Part shown: piece after piece, positions 22,232-31,056 of the stretch | How the letters are laid out: each line of letters starts with the position of its first letter | Numbering within the stretch: position 1 is the first letter of the stretch | DNA from: Candidatus Gemmiger excrementavium | Lineage (GTDB): Bacteria; Bacillota; Clostridia; Oscillospirales; Ruminococcaceae | Reading direction: 5' to 3' | Length of the DNA stretch: 43,731 nt | Assembly: GCA_019116485.1 (NCBI GenBank) | Contig: DXBO01000136.1 | Span: forward strand, 1 to 43,731 | Program-made: the position numbers and the translations under genes | The notes under the pieces: generated by a model | Databases searched by the model: none | Seen by the model: the letters and a program-made list of their open reading frames with translations, nothing else | What the model was told of the DNA's origin: nothing

Positions 22232-25204
22232 TCAGGCGGCAGAGGCCTTCTTTTTCTTGATGGCCTTGTTCAGCAGCACGATGCAGACGACGGTGAGCAC
22301 AGCCAGCACGGCACACAGCGCCCAGGCGGCCATCTTCCACCAGGGAACGATGACTTCCAGACGGTCGGCGCTGGACCAGCCGTTCATGGCGTTGGAGTTG
22401 ACCACAGTGTACAGAATCTTGTGGGTGGCTTCCCGCATCTGGTTCACGATGTAGGCATCGTTTTCATACTTGGCCAGGATCTCGGTGTGCAGCGGGGTGG
22501 GGCTGTCCCAGATTTCGGTGCCGGCGATCAGGGCGTCGGTGGAATCCATGTACTCGCTGCCGCCGGAGTAGTCGGTGATGGACATGCCGCGCATGCCCAG
22601 TTCCTCACGCAGGTAGCCGGTCTGCAGGTTCTGGTACTTGCCGCACCAGGTGGCGCCCCAGCGGTTGAAGCCGGACATGGTGCACCAGGCACCGCCGTCG
22701 ATCACAGCCTTGTCGGCCACTTCCAGGTAGATTTCACGGGCGGTCTGCTCGTTGAGCCAGGTGGCAACGCCCATACGGCTGGATTCGGAGTCGTTGAGGG
22801 CGACGTGCTTCAGGTAGACATAGACGCCCATGGACTGGATGCCCTGCACCTCAGAGGCACAGATTTCGCCGGAGATGAAGGGGTCTTCGGAGTAGTACTC
22901 GAAGTTACGGCCGGAGTAAGCGGTGCGATGCATGTTGATGCCGGGGCCGTACAGGCCGGAGTAACCCATGGCCAGGCAGTCCTCACCGATGCAGCGGCCC
23001 ACTTCGTTGATGAGGTCGCGGTTGAAGGTAGCGGCCATGACGTCCTCAGAGGTGTAGCACATGGCGGAGGCGCCGCCGGTCAGGGCAGCAGTCAGGCCCT
23101 GGGGACCGTTCTCGTCCTTGGTCGCAGTCTTGCCGATGGAAGCGGCAGGCTTGGTGTTGTGGAAGCCCTGGGTGATCATCAGATTCATCTCGTCGAAGGT
23201 CATCTGATCCAGCAGGTCCTCCCACTGGGGATCGTCGTACTCGGCACCGATCATGGTGGCCAGGGTCAGGTCGCCGTCGGCGCCCAGGGTGGGCATTTCC
23301 ACGCTGTCGGCCTGGCTGCCGTCATAGTGGGTGTTGGCCAGCGCAGCGGCCAGGTCGTCGTTCATGGCAAAGTCAAAGGTGCCGGTGGGGTAAGTCGCGG
23401 TCCAGTCGGAACGGCTCAGCCAGGTGACAGTGCCGGGGGTGTAGCTGACCTTGTTGGGGTCGGCGTCGTCAAACAGGTTGGTGATGGCGTTGCCGGTGGC
23501 TTCGCTGGTGGCGTAGGTAGTGGTATCCAGCGCAGCATTGGTCCACTTCCAGGTCAGCTCCGCGTTGCCGGCGGCATCCATGCGGTTCTCGGTGGTCTCG
23601 GGGGTGTAGCCCTTGGCGGCCAGGATGTTGTTGACCGCGTCATGGGCGCCGTTGCCCAGGGTGAAGTAGTAGTCGCCCGCATCCACGATGTAGGTCTTGG
23701 CAGCGTTGGCGTCGTAGGTGCGCAGCTCGCTCTTCTCGACGGTGATGGTCACGTTCTCAGAAGCGCCGGGCTCCAGGACGTCGGTCTTGTCGAAGCCGCA
23801 CAGCTCCACGCTGGCCTTTTCGATGCCGTTCTGCTTGTCGTAATCGGTGTAGGGGCTCTGGAAGTAGACCTGCACGGTCTTCTTGCCGGCCACATTGCCG
23901 GTGTTGGTGACGGTGACATTGATCTCAAAAGCGTCGGCACTCTCGGTCACGGCAAAGTTGGTGTAGCCGAAAGTGGTGTAGCTTTCGCCATAGCCGAAGG
24001 GATAGGCCACGGTGGTGCCGTAGCTGAAATCACCGGCGTTGCCGGTGCCCATGACATAGTCCTCGTACCGGGTCTCGGCGTAGCGGTAGCCCAGGTAGAT
24101 GCCTTCCTGGTAGACCACGTAGTAGCCCTGGTTGCCGTTGTTCTTGTCATCGGCGACAAAGCCGTAGTCGGCGTTGTTGCTGTAGGGGCGGGAGTAGAAG
24201 TTGGTCACGGCGGGGTTGGCCAGGTTGTCGTACCAGAAGGTATCGACGATGCTGCCGGAGGGGTTGGCCGCACCGGACAGCAGCATGCCCACACCGTTGG
24301 CGCCGGTCTGGCCCACGTCACCGATCCACAGGCAGGAGTCGATGCCGTAGTCCACGCCGCAGATTTCAGGGTTCAGGAAGTCCAGCTCCAGCGCGTTGGA
24401 GGTGTTGAGCAGCACGATGATGCTCTTGAAGGTGCCGGCGTCTTTCAGGGCCTTCAGGCCGGCCAGCAGGTCCTTCTCTTCCTGAGAGAGTTCCAGGTAA
24501 TTGCTGGTGCCGGTCCACTCTACGCCGGAGCCGTTGGGGCCGCTGGGCAGGTCGGCGCCCTCACCGCCGGAGCGGGAGAACACCACGATGGCGGCATCGC
24601 CGTACTCGGCAAAGCTGGAAGCGTTGGCGCTTTCCACCTCAGACCAGGGGGCTTCGTTGACGCCGTACTGGCTGTTGGCTTCCAGCGCGTCGGAAATGGC
24701 GGCCGGGGTCACGCGGCTGTACTTGGTGGCAACGGCCTCAGACTTGTACCAGTCCCACAGGGTCTGGTTGATGGTGATGCCCTGGGCTTCCAGCGCGTCT
24801 TTCAGCGTGGGGGCCGAAGAGGTATCCACGGCGCCGGAACCGGTGCCGCCGTACATCAGGTCCACAGAGCCGCGGGCAAACAGGCTGACCTTGGCGCCCG
24901 AGGCCAGAGGCAGCGCGGCGTTGTCATTCTTGAGCAGCGCGGCGCCTTCGGACTCCACCAGCGCGCAGAGTTCCTCTTCGTAGGACTCGCGCTCCTCATT
25001 GGAGGCAAAAGAACTGGTGAAGTAGTTGGTGTCCTCGGTGGTATCGCCCTTGATGATGCGATAGGTACTGGCGTTGGTGGCCACGTTGATGGTCGTCTCA
25101 TACATGGGGGCCACCACAAAGGTCGCCACCATGGCAGCAGCCGTCAACACAGCGCTGACTGCAGTCAGGCCGGACCACAATCCAACTTTGGGTTTCTTTT
25201 GCAT
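22232..25204 (-). CDS. Glycoside hydrolase family 3 enzyme, permuted and membrane-anchored at both ends
   Basis: The 990-residue protein starts at the ATG at 25204 (AGAGGAAAA upstream) with a non-cleaved-looking hydrophobic helix (about 10-32), and ends in another helix plus a KKKK tail. The GH3 domains are in inverted order. The C-type alpha/beta domain comes first (EGAALLKNDNAALPL onward), then a fibronectin-like part (VTNTGNVAGKKTVQVYFQSP). The catalytic TIM-barrel-type domain comes last, with the substrate-binding Lys-His in VYLKHVALND and the likely nucleophile Asp near 877 in MSITDYSGG. Permuted GH3 enzymes are known from Ruminococcus and Butyrivibrio. It likely releases beta-linked glucose or similar from oligosaccharides outside the membrane. 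It follows GH2 by 154 bases. Confidence 0.92.
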   Translation of the reverse strand: MQKKPKVGLWSGLTAVSAVLTAAAMVATFVVAPMYETTINVATNASTYRIIKGDTTEDTNYFTSSFASNEERESYEEELCALVESEGAALLKNDNAALPLASGAKVSLFARGSVDLMYGGTGSGAVDTSSAPTLKDALEAQGITINQTLWDWYKSEAVATKYSRVTPAAISDALEANSQYGVNEAPWSEVESANASSFAEYGDAAIVVFSRSGGEGADLPSGPNGSGVEWTGTSNYLELSQEEKDLLAGLKALKDAGTFKSIIVLLNTSNALELDFLNPEICGVDYGIDSCLWIGDVGQTGANGVGMLLSGAANPSGSIVDTFWYDNLANPAVTNFYSRPYSNNADYGFVADDKNNGNQGYYVVYQEGIYLGYRYAETRYEDYVMGTGNAGDFSYGTTVAYPFGYGESYTTFGYTNFAVTESADAFEINVTVTNTGNVAGKKTVQVYFQSPYTDYDKQNGIEKASVELCGFDKTDVLEPGASENVTITVEKSELRTYDANAAKTYIVDAGDYYFTLGNGAHDAVNNILAAKGYTPETTENRMDAAGNAELTWKWTNAALDTTTYATSEATGNAITNLFDDADPNKVSYTPGTVTWLSRSDWTATYPTGTFDFAMNDDLAAALANTHYDGSQADSVEMPTLGADGDLTLATMIGAEYDDPQWEDLLDQMTFDEMNLMITQGFHNTKPAASIGKTATKDENGPQGLTAALTGGASAMCYTSEDVMAATFNRDLINEVGRCIGEDCLAMGYSGLYGPGINMHRTAYSGRNFEYYSEDPFISGEICASEVQGIQSMGVYVYLKHVALNDSESSRMGVATWLNEQTAREIYLEVADKAVIDGGAWCTMSGFNRWGATWCGKYQNLQTGYLREELGMRGMSITDYSGGSEYMDSTDALIAGTEIWDSPTPLHTEILAKYENDAYIVNQMREATHKILYTVVNSNAMNGWSSADRLEVIVPWWKMAAWALCAVLAVLTVVCIVLLNKAIKKKKASAA

Positions 25205-25358
25205 GCTGTTTTCCTCTCTTCCATATACTCTGTAGGCTGCTCCCCACCCCCGCGCCGGGGCCGGCTGCGCGCGTTGCACGGCCACGGCGGGGGTTTGGGG
25301 GGCCGCCCCATGTCAAACACCCTGCCGTGGCGGCAGGGGATAACCTGAATCGGGGGGC

Positions 25359-27278
25359 TTACACCCAGTTGGCGCTCTTGGACTTGGTCTTGTTGAGCTT
25401 GTAGGCGGGGTTGGGGGTATCCACATGGCGGAAGGCCGCCTCGTCGATCTTGTCGCCGGCCACCGCCTTGACCTGGACCTCGCCCTGAAGGGGCAGACGG
25501 AAGGTGAAGACGTGTTCGCCGGTCTGCTCGCCGATCTTTTTGCCGTCGGCGTACAGGGCTACCGTCTTCTGGTTGGAATAGACCTTGACCTCGATCTCGC
25601 TTTCGGTACGGTCCACAAACCGCTTGGAGCAGATATGCACAAAGGCCTCGTCGCTCCACCAGGCTTTGTACAGGTAGAAGCTGTCCTTCTTGGTCTTGCG
25701 GTCAAAGGTGACGAGCCCCTTGTGGTTCATGCCGGGCTCGCCGCCCTGGTCCCGGGCGTCCGCCGCGAAGTCGAACATATTCCACACATGGGTAGCCCAC
25801 AGCCAGGGATGCCGGGCAAAGCATTCCAGCATGTACTCATGGTACTTGGCCTGGTATTCCTCTGTGTGGTCGCCCCGGCGGGGGTGGGAACTGTGCAGGT
25901 TGGGCATGCCCTCGGCCCCGTACTCCGAAAAGCCCAGTGGCCGGTTGGGGTAGCGCAGGTGGAAGAAATCCATCCACAGATCGTTGAGGAACAGCCCCGG
26001 CACATACCACCCCAGGTAGAGGTTCCAGCTGACCAGGTCGGTGATATGGGCCACCGGGTTGAAGGGGCCGCACATGGCGTAGCAGGCCAGGGTGGTCAGG
26101 CGGGTCTTGTCCATCTCATGGCAAAGGTCGTTGAGGACGTGGTGGTTGTCCAGCATGTCCTTGTTGTCCTTGGTGGAGATGGTGATCTCGTTGGAGACGC
26201 CCCAGCAGACGATGCAGGGGTGGTTGTAGTTCTGCACGATCAGCTCTTTCATCTGGCTGATGGTGTTGGCACGGCCGTTTGGCATATGCTCCGAGATATA
26301 GGGAATCTCGGCCCAGACCACCATGCCGTACTTGTCGCACAGGTCATAGAAATACTGGTCGTGCTGGTAGTGGGCCAGCCGGATGGTATTGACGCCCATC
26401 TCCCGGATCAGGGCCATGTCCTCGTCGTGCATTTCACGGGTGATGGCGTTGCCCAGGCCCTTGCGGTCCTGATGGCGGGACACACCGTGCAGCGGGTAGG
26501 GGCGCCCGTTGAGGAAAAAGCCCTTCTTGGCGTCCACCGAGAAGCTGCGCACGCCGAAATGCTGACGCACCTCATCCACCGGCACGCCGTCCTTGACCAG
26601 GCGCACCACGCAGGTGTACAGGTAGGGGTCCCGCAGACCGTCCCACAGGTGGGCGGCGGGGATGGTCATGCTGGCGTCCAGGCCGGTGCCCGTGGCCACC
26701 GTTTTACCCTCGGCGTCCTGCAGTTCGATCTGCACTTCGCCGTCGCCCTCGATCCAGGTCTTGACGTTCACAGCCGCGTCGCTGTCCTGGACAGTGGGGG
26801 TGATCTGCACGCCGGAACCGCCCAGGTAGCCCAGAGCAATGTGATCCCGGCCCACCACGATGAGACTGACATCCCGGTAGATGCCGCCGTAGAAAGTGAA
26901 GTCCGCTTTCTGGGGGTAGACCGTGTCGTTGATGCTGTTGTCCACCGCCACGGTCAGTTCGTTGTCGGCCTGGAGCCGGTCGGTGATGTCCACCCGGAAG
27001 GTGGAATAGCCGCCATCGTGACGGGCCACCTCCTGCCCGTTGAGGGTCACCACAGCGCTGGCGTTAACACCCTCGAACTGCAGCCAGACCTGCTGGGCCT
27101 CGGCATCATAGACGGGCGCCGCAAACCGGGTGCGGTAGGTGCAGGTGCCCCGCCAGTAGTCGTTGCCGCCGTCCTGGCCGTCGATGTTGTTCCAAGTGTG
27201 CGGCAGGGTCACGGCGGCGGTACTCCCGTCAGGGCCGGTAAACTGCCAGTTCTCCATCAGTTTGGTATAAATGCGCAT
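25359..27278 (-). CDS. Glycoside hydrolase family 2 enzyme (beta-galactosidase or beta-glucuronidase type)
   Basis: The 639-residue enzyme starts at the ATG at 27278 (GGAGGCGGG upstream). It has the GH2 order: N-terminal sugar-binding jelly roll (ending HDGGYSTFRVDITDRL), an immunoglobulin-like domain, and a TIM barrel opening with GVSRHQDRKGLG. The acid/base Glu is in CWGVSNE (about 362) and the nucleophile Glu in GFSEYGAEG (about 451). There is no signal peptide, so it acts in the cytoplasm. I do not see enough to separate galactosidase from glucuronidase. It opens the glycoside locus, under the promoter at 27312-27340 and the LytTR-like repeats at 27351-27380. Confidence 0.92.
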   Translation of the reverse strand: MRIYTKLMENWQFTGPDGSTAAVTLPHTWNNIDGQDGGNDYWRGTCTYRTRFAAPVYDAEAQQVWLQFEGVNASAVVTLNGQEVARHDGGYSTFRVDITDRLQADNELTVAVDNSINDTVYPQKADFTFYGGIYRDVSLIVVGRDHIALGYLGGSGVQITPTVQDSDAAVNVKTWIEGDGEVQIELQDAEGKTVATGTGLDASMTIPAAHLWDGLRDPYLYTCVVRLVKDGVPVDEVRQHFGVRSFSVDAKKGFFLNGRPYPLHGVSRHQDRKGLGNAITREMHDEDMALIREMGVNTIRLAHYQHDQYFYDLCDKYGMVVWAEIPYISEHMPNGRANTISQMKELIVQNYNHPCIVCWGVSNEITISTKDNKDMLDNHHVLNDLCHEMDKTRLTTLACYAMCGPFNPVAHITDLVSWNLYLGWYVPGLFLNDLWMDFFHLRYPNRPLGFSEYGAEGMPNLHSSHPRRGDHTEEYQAKYHEYMLECFARHPWLWATHVWNMFDFAADARDQGGEPGMNHKGLVTFDRKTKKDSFYLYKAWWSDEAFVHICSKRFVDRTESEIEVKVYSNQKTVALYADGKKIGEQTGEHVFTFRLPLQGEVQVKAVAGDKIDEAAFRHVDTPNPAYKLNKTKSKSANWV

Positions 27279-27311
27279 AACCCGCCTCCAATTTATGAAT
27301 ATTCTGTAAAT

Positions 27312-27340
27312 ATCGTAGCGTATTTTTTGCTTTTGCGCAA
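27312..27340 (-). promoter_or_regulatory. Promoter of the GH2-GH3 locus
   Basis: On the minus strand TTGCGC (27335-27340) and TACGAT (27312-27317) are separated by 17 bases. The -35 is weak, which fits activation from the repeats just upstream. A GAATATTC palindrome lies downstream of the -10. Confidence 0.55.
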
Positions 27341-27350
27341 CGGGTTTGCG

Positions 27351-27380
27351 AAAATCGGTGCGTTTGCGGGGATAATCGGT
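27351..27380 (-). promoter_or_regulatory. Candidate LytTR response-regulator binding site
   Basis: On the minus strand ACCGATTAT (27372-27380) and ACCGATTTT (27351-27359) are direct repeats separated by exactly 12 bases, ten bases upstream of the GH2 -35. Paired 9-bp repeats with a 12-13-bp gap next to a -35 are the known layout of AgrA/LytTR sites. A second repeated word (CGCAAAC on the minus strand, 27362-27368 and 27344-27350) follows each copy. The LytTR regulator encoded immediately upstream is the natural ligand; binding is inferred. Confidence 0.55.
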
Positions 27381-27390
27381 CAGAAGGTTC

Positions 27391-27440
27391 CAAAAAAAAG
27401 CGTCTTTGCTTTGTGCAGGTTTCACAAAGCAAAGACGCTT
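27391..27440 (-). terminator. Terminator overlapping the GHKL kinase stop codon
   Basis: An 18-bp perfect stem (27398-27415 with 27423-27440, loop CAGGTTT) is followed on the minus strand by a T run. The kinase stop codon (27439-27441) lies in the upstream arm. It separates the regulatory genes from the GH2 promoter. Confidence 0.93.
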
Positions 27441-28695
27441 ACTGCGGGGTATTTTCCGCCAGGGGCAGCAGAACTTTGAGGGAAGCAAACTCCTGCCGGG
27501 TCTCGGCGGTGACGGTGCCGCCGTATTTCTGGGCGATGCGCCGCACCACCTTGAGTTCGTACCGGCCCGCCTTGGGGGATTCCGGCGCGGTGTCCAGCGG
27601 GTAGACCAGGTTGATGACCGCGAATCCCTGCCGGGTACAGACCAGCAGGTCGATCATGGCACGGTCACGCTGGGCCAGATGAGAAGCTGCCGTAATGGCG
27701 GGGTCCAGTGCGTTGGCAAACAGGGCGTACAGGTCCCCCGGTTCCAGGAACCGCAGGCAGGCACCGTCCGCCACACAGTTGAGGCGGATGCCGTGAGACT
27801 CGCACAGCAGGCTTTTTTCGGTCAGGGCCACGTCCAGCACCTCGTTGCCGGTGTGGATGTCGGCGTCGTACAGCCGGGCGGCCTGCTCCGCTTCGTCCAG
27901 GCTGCGGCGTGTGTCGGCGTTGGGTGCCAGACGGCGCAGGTCGGCGATCTGCACTTTGAGTTCGTGGCACTTTTTGTTGATGATCTGTACATTTTGCCGG
28001 GCCACCCGGTACTGCTGGCGCTGGCGGTCATACAATAGGTTCAGGGCATCCATTTCCTTCTGCATAGCAGATTTCTTGAACAGCTCGGTCTGCAGGTAGA
28101 GCAGTGTCAGGCAGTACAGCTGGGTCAGAAACGCCGGCGCTATCAGCTGGTCGCTGACCGCCTCCGGCATAGACCAGACCCGCTGGAGGGTAAGGAACTG
28201 GAACACAAAAATGCCGCCCAGCACCACCGCGCTGGACAGTTGCCGCGGCCCGATATGGTAGACCCTTTCCTCCGGCATGGTCCGTGCAATGGTGCCGTAC
28301 ACCGCAGTATAACATACTGCCACAAAGGCCAGATAGACAACGACCTCCGCAGCCGGCGTACCCGGCCAGGTCACCCCCTGTTCCTGCAGGATATCCCGGA
28401 TCAGGTGCCACAGTTCATAGGGCAGGTCCGTCAAGGGCAGCAGCCAGATGCCGCAGTAGCAGCAGGCTGTCCACTCCTGCTCGGTACAGAACCGGGCGGT
28501 GACGGTAGCCCAAAGCAGCGCAAAAGCCGCCGTGCCCAGCACCACCCCGGGAAGCGCCGGCCCCAATCCCTGCAGCGGGACCACCGGCAGGGCGGCCGCC
28601 CAGCACAACGCCAGCCGCCCGCCGAAACGGGGCCGGTGGCGCAGCGGCAGCAGAAAAGCCAGCGAGGCGCCGCACAGCAGCAGCCACACCATCAT
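27439..28695 (-). CDS. GHKL-domain sensor kinase (AgrC-like), partner of the LytTR regulator
   Basis: The 418-residue protein has about six hydrophobic segments in the first 200 residues, a coiled-coil-like linker, and a C-terminal GHKL ATPase domain. The phospho-acceptor is probably the His in CHELKVQI, matching the H[DE]LKxQI form of LytTR-linked Clostridia kinases. The N-box reads LFANALDPAI. The usual glycine-rich G-box before 'KYGG' is replaced by KAGRYELKVVRRIAQKYGG, so ATP binding may be altered. Its ATG overlaps the regulator stop by four bases. The ligand is unknown; regulation of the GH2/GH3 locus suggests a sugar or envelope cue. Confidence 0.85.
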   Translation of the reverse strand: MMVWLLLCGASLAFLLPLRHRPRFGGRLALCWAAALPVVPLQGLGPALPGVVLGTAAFALLWATVTARFCTEQEWTACCYCGIWLLPLTDLPYELWHLIRDILQEQGVTWPGTPAAEVVVYLAFVAVCYTAVYGTIARTMPEERVYHIGPRQLSSAVVLGGIFVFQFLTLQRVWSMPEAVSDQLIAPAFLTQLYCLTLLYLQTELFKKSAMQKEMDALNLLYDRQRQQYRVARQNVQIINKKCHELKVQIADLRRLAPNADTRRSLDEAEQAARLYDADIHTGNEVLDVALTEKSLLCESHGIRLNCVADGACLRFLEPGDLYALFANALDPAITAASHLAQRDRAMIDLLVCTRQGFAVINLVYPLDTAPESPKAGRYELKVVRRIAQKYGGTVTAETRQEFASLKVLLPLAENTPQ

Positions 28696-29396
28696 ACCAG
28701 CGCACCCCCGACATAGGCGGCCACTGCTGCCATAAAGGCAGAGCGCTGGCGGCGGCTGATCTCCAGGCGGTCCTGGCCCACCAGTACAAAGTCATCCTGC
28801 ACGGCCTTGATGTGGCGCAGGTTGACCAGATAACACTGGTTGCACCGGGCAAAATGGTAAGGAGCCAGCAGTTTTTCGGCATTTTGCAGGCTGCCCCGTA
28901 CCGGAAGTACTTCAGCAGTGGTGTGGTAATACAGCATGCGGTTGCGGGTCTCCAGGTAGAGGATCTCGGCGGTGTCCACCAGGCGCAGTGTCCCCATGGT
29001 CTGCAGAGTGATCTGGGTACTGCCCCGGCGCTGCACCCGCCGGATGGCCCGCTCCAGCTTGACCTTGAACTGGTAGTAATTCACCGGTTTGAGCACAAAG
29101 TCCAGGGCGTCCACCGCGTAGCCGTGTATGGCATACTGGGCCATGTTGGTCACAAACACCAGCACCACGTCCTGGTCCACGGCGCGAATGCGTTCTGCCG
29201 CCGCCATGCCGCCCAGTTCCGGCATTTCAATATCCATAAAAATGATGTCGAACCCGCCCTGGTAGGGCACAATGGCCGCGCCATCCCCAAAAGTTTCCAC
29301 CTGCAGGGGGCTGGCTGTCTCTGAAATATAGCGCTGCACAAAGTCGGCAAGTTGGGCGCGCACTTCGGCGTTGTCCTCCACAATGGCGATGCGCAT
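28692..29396 (-). CDS. LytTR-family response regulator
   Basis: The 234-residue regulator starts at the ATG at 29396, with AAAGGAG upstream and the conserved MRIAIVEDN. The receiver Asp is near residue 55 (IIFMDIEMPE), and the conserved Lys is in DFVLKPVNYYQF. Residues about 130-234 form a LytTR DNA-binding domain (LYLETRNRMLYYHTT, GSLQNAEKLL, FARCNQCYLVNLRHI). It is cotranscribed with the GHKL kinase and divergent from the MATE exporter. LytTR regulators bind paired 9-bp repeats, and such a pair lies at 27351-27380 before the GH2 gene. Confidence 0.94.
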   Translation of the reverse strand: MRIAIVEDNAEVRAQLADFVQRYISETASPLQVETFGDGAAIVPYQGGFDIIFMDIEMPELGGMAAAERIRAVDQDVVLVFVTNMAQYAIHGYAVDALDFVLKPVNYYQFKVKLERAIRRVQRRGSTQITLQTMGTLRLVDTAEILYLETRNRMLYYHTTAEVLPVRGSLQNAEKLLAPYHFARCNQCYLVNLRHIKAVQDDFVLVGQDRLEISRRQRSAFMAAVAAYVGGALV

Positions 29397-29468
29397 GGGC
29401 GGGCTCCTTTCCGCGGGGGCGACGGCCCTTGCCGCCGACATTCCCCGGTCTGTTCTGCAATCGCTATT

Positions 29469-29497
29469 ATTATAAAAGAGCGAAGCGATAAAATCAA
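29469..29497 (-). promoter_or_regulatory. Promoter of the LytTR/GHKL operon
   Basis: On the minus strand TTGATT (29492-29497) and a consensus TATAAT (29469-29474) are 17 bases apart. Confidence 0.78.
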
Positions 29498-29520
29498 GAC
29501 GGCGGAAAGCACGCCGATTT

Positions 29521-29548
29521 TTGCATTTTCCCCCGGATGTGATATACT
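29521..29548 (+). promoter_or_regulatory. Promoter of the MATE exporter gene
   Basis: TTGCAT (29521-29526) and TATACT (29543-29548) are 16 bases apart. A single half-site-like word GCCGATTTT (29513-29521) abuts the -35; it resembles the repeats before GH2 but is unpaired. Confidence 0.6.
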
Positions 29549-29598
29549 GGAACCAAAACCGCGTACAGCAGCGCGGCCCAAGGAGATGATCTTTCCCC

Positions 29599-31002
29599 AT
29601 GCTTCATCGCGACCCGCCGCCCGGCGCCGGGCGGCAGGTGGATTTTTCCACCGGGGATGTGCGCCGCAGCGTGCTGGCTGTGGCCGCACCTATGCTGGTG
29701 GCCCAGGTGCTGAACCTGTTGTACAACATTGTGGACCGCATTTACATCGGCAAAATTCCCGGCGAGGGCACACTGGCCCTGGCCGGGCTGGGGCTGTGTT
29801 TTCCGCTGGTGACGCTGGTGACGGCCTTTGCCAACCTGTTCGGGGTGGGCGGTTCGCCGCTGTGCGCCATTGCCCGGGGCCAGAAGGACAACCGGACCGC
29901 CGGGCGCATCATGACCAATGCCTGGTTCATGCTGCTGGTGTGCGGCGTGGTGCTGACAGCGCTGGGGCTTGTGTTTCACAAACCCATCCTCTACCTGTTC
30001 GGCGCCAGCGACAGCACCTACCCCTATGCCGCCGACTACCTGACCATCTATCTGCTGGGCACCGTTTTCGTCATGACCAGTCTGGGGCTGAACCCCTATA
30101 TCAACTGCCAGGGCTTTGCCCGCACCGGCATGCTGACCGTGCTGCTGGGCGCGGTGGTGAACATTGCCCTGGACCCGCTGCTGATCTTCGGCGCCGGGCT
30201 GGGGGTGCGGGGAGCCGCCATCGCCACCGTGATTTCCCAGGGGCTTTCGGCGCTGTGGGTGGTGCGCTTTTTGACCGGCCCCAAGACCGAACTGCGGCTG
30301 GTGCTGCGGGGATTCCGGCCCGACTGGGCCTGCATACGCCGGGTAGCGGCGCTGGGCACCTCCAGCTTTGTGATGTCCTTTACCGACAGCCTGGTGCAGG
30401 TGGCCTGCAACGCCACACTGCGCAGCTTTGGCGGCGACTTGTACATCAGCGTCATGACGGTCATCAACTCGGTGCGGCAGATCGCCCAGACGCCGGTGAT
30501 GGCGCTGTCGGACGGCGCATCGCCGGTAATCAGCTACAACTACGGCGCCGGCAACGTGCCCCGGGTGCGCAAGGCCATCCGGTTCATGACCCAGCTGGGC
30601 TTCGGCTACACCATGCTGTTCTGGGGGCTGGTGTCGCTGTTCCCGGCGGCCTTTATCTCGATCTTCAACCACGAGGAAGCGCTGCTGGCCGCGGCGGTGC
30701 CCGCGCTGCATATCTACTTCTTCGGCTTCGTGATGATGGCTTTCCAGTTCAGCGGGCAGAGCGTTTTCAAATCGCTGAACAAGGCCAAACACGCGGTGTT
30801 TTTCTCGCTGCTGCGCAAGGCGTTCATCGTGGTGCCGCTGACCTTGCTGCTGCCCCACCTGTTCGGGCTGGGGGTCAACGGCGTATTTTTGGCGGAGCCG
30901 ATCTCCAACATCATCGGCGGTCTGGCCTGTTACATCACCATGCGCCGCACCGTCATGCCCGAACTGACGGCCATGGAACAGCGCGCCGCCCAGACTTTGT
31001 GA
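29599..31002 (+). CDS. MATE-family multidrug/metabolite exporter
   Basis: The 467-residue protein has twelve predicted membrane helices in two homologous halves and the MATE hallmarks: PMLVAQVLNLLYNIVDRIYIG at the first helices and ALSDGASPVISYNYGAGN opening the second half. It would export organic cations or drugs in exchange for Na+ or H+. AAGGAG lies about 13 bases before the ATG, slightly long, and the N-terminal Pro/Gly-rich extension is unusual. It is divergent from the LytTR regulator, which could control it. Confidence 0.93.
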   Translation: MLHRDPPPGAGRQVDFSTGDVRRSVLAVAAPMLVAQVLNLLYNIVDRIYIGKIPGEGTLALAGLGLCFPLVTLVTAFANLFGVGGSPLCAIARGQKDNRTAGRIMTNAWFMLLVCGVVLTALGLVFHKPILYLFGASDSTYPYAADYLTIYLLGTVFVMTSLGLNPYINCQGFARTGMLTVLLGAVVNIALDPLLIFGAGLGVRGAAIATVISQGLSALWVVRFLTGPKTELRLVLRGFRPDWACIRRVAALGTSSFVMSFTDSLVQVACNATLRSFGGDLYISVMTVINSVRQIAQTPVMALSDGASPVISYNYGAGNVPRVRKAIRFMTQLGFGYTMLFWGLVSLFPAAFISIFNHEEALLAAAVPALHIYFFGFVMMAFQFSGQSVFKSLNKAKHAVFFSLLRKAFIVVPLTLLLPHLFGLGVNGVFLAEPISNIIGGLACYITMRRTVMPELTAMEQRAAQTL

Positions 31003-31009
31003 TACACGC

Positions 31010-31044
31010 AAAACCGCCCGGCCATTGCGGCCGGGCGGTTTTTT
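31010..31044. terminator. Bidirectional terminator between MATE and iscU
   Basis: A 14-bp perfect stem (31010-31023 with 31029-31042), A-rich on one side and T-rich on the other, serves the convergent genes. Confidence 0.92.
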
Positions 31045-31056
31045 GGGTGACGGCGC

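Noticed and set aside
22160-25348. A 1062-codon plus-strand open frame opposite the GH3 gene
   Set aside because: It is a shadow of the GH3 frame in GC-rich DNA: low-complexity Gly/Val/His composition, no ribosome binding site, no known domain.
27391-27440. Long inverted repeat considered as a mobile-element end or CRISPR-like repeat
   Set aside because: It is single-copy, directly follows a gene stop and is followed by a T run, so it is an ordinary terminator.
29513-29521. A single GCCGATTTT word next to the MATE -35, resembling the LytTR repeats before GH2
   Set aside because: No second copy at the required 21-base offset, so it is not called as a binding site.
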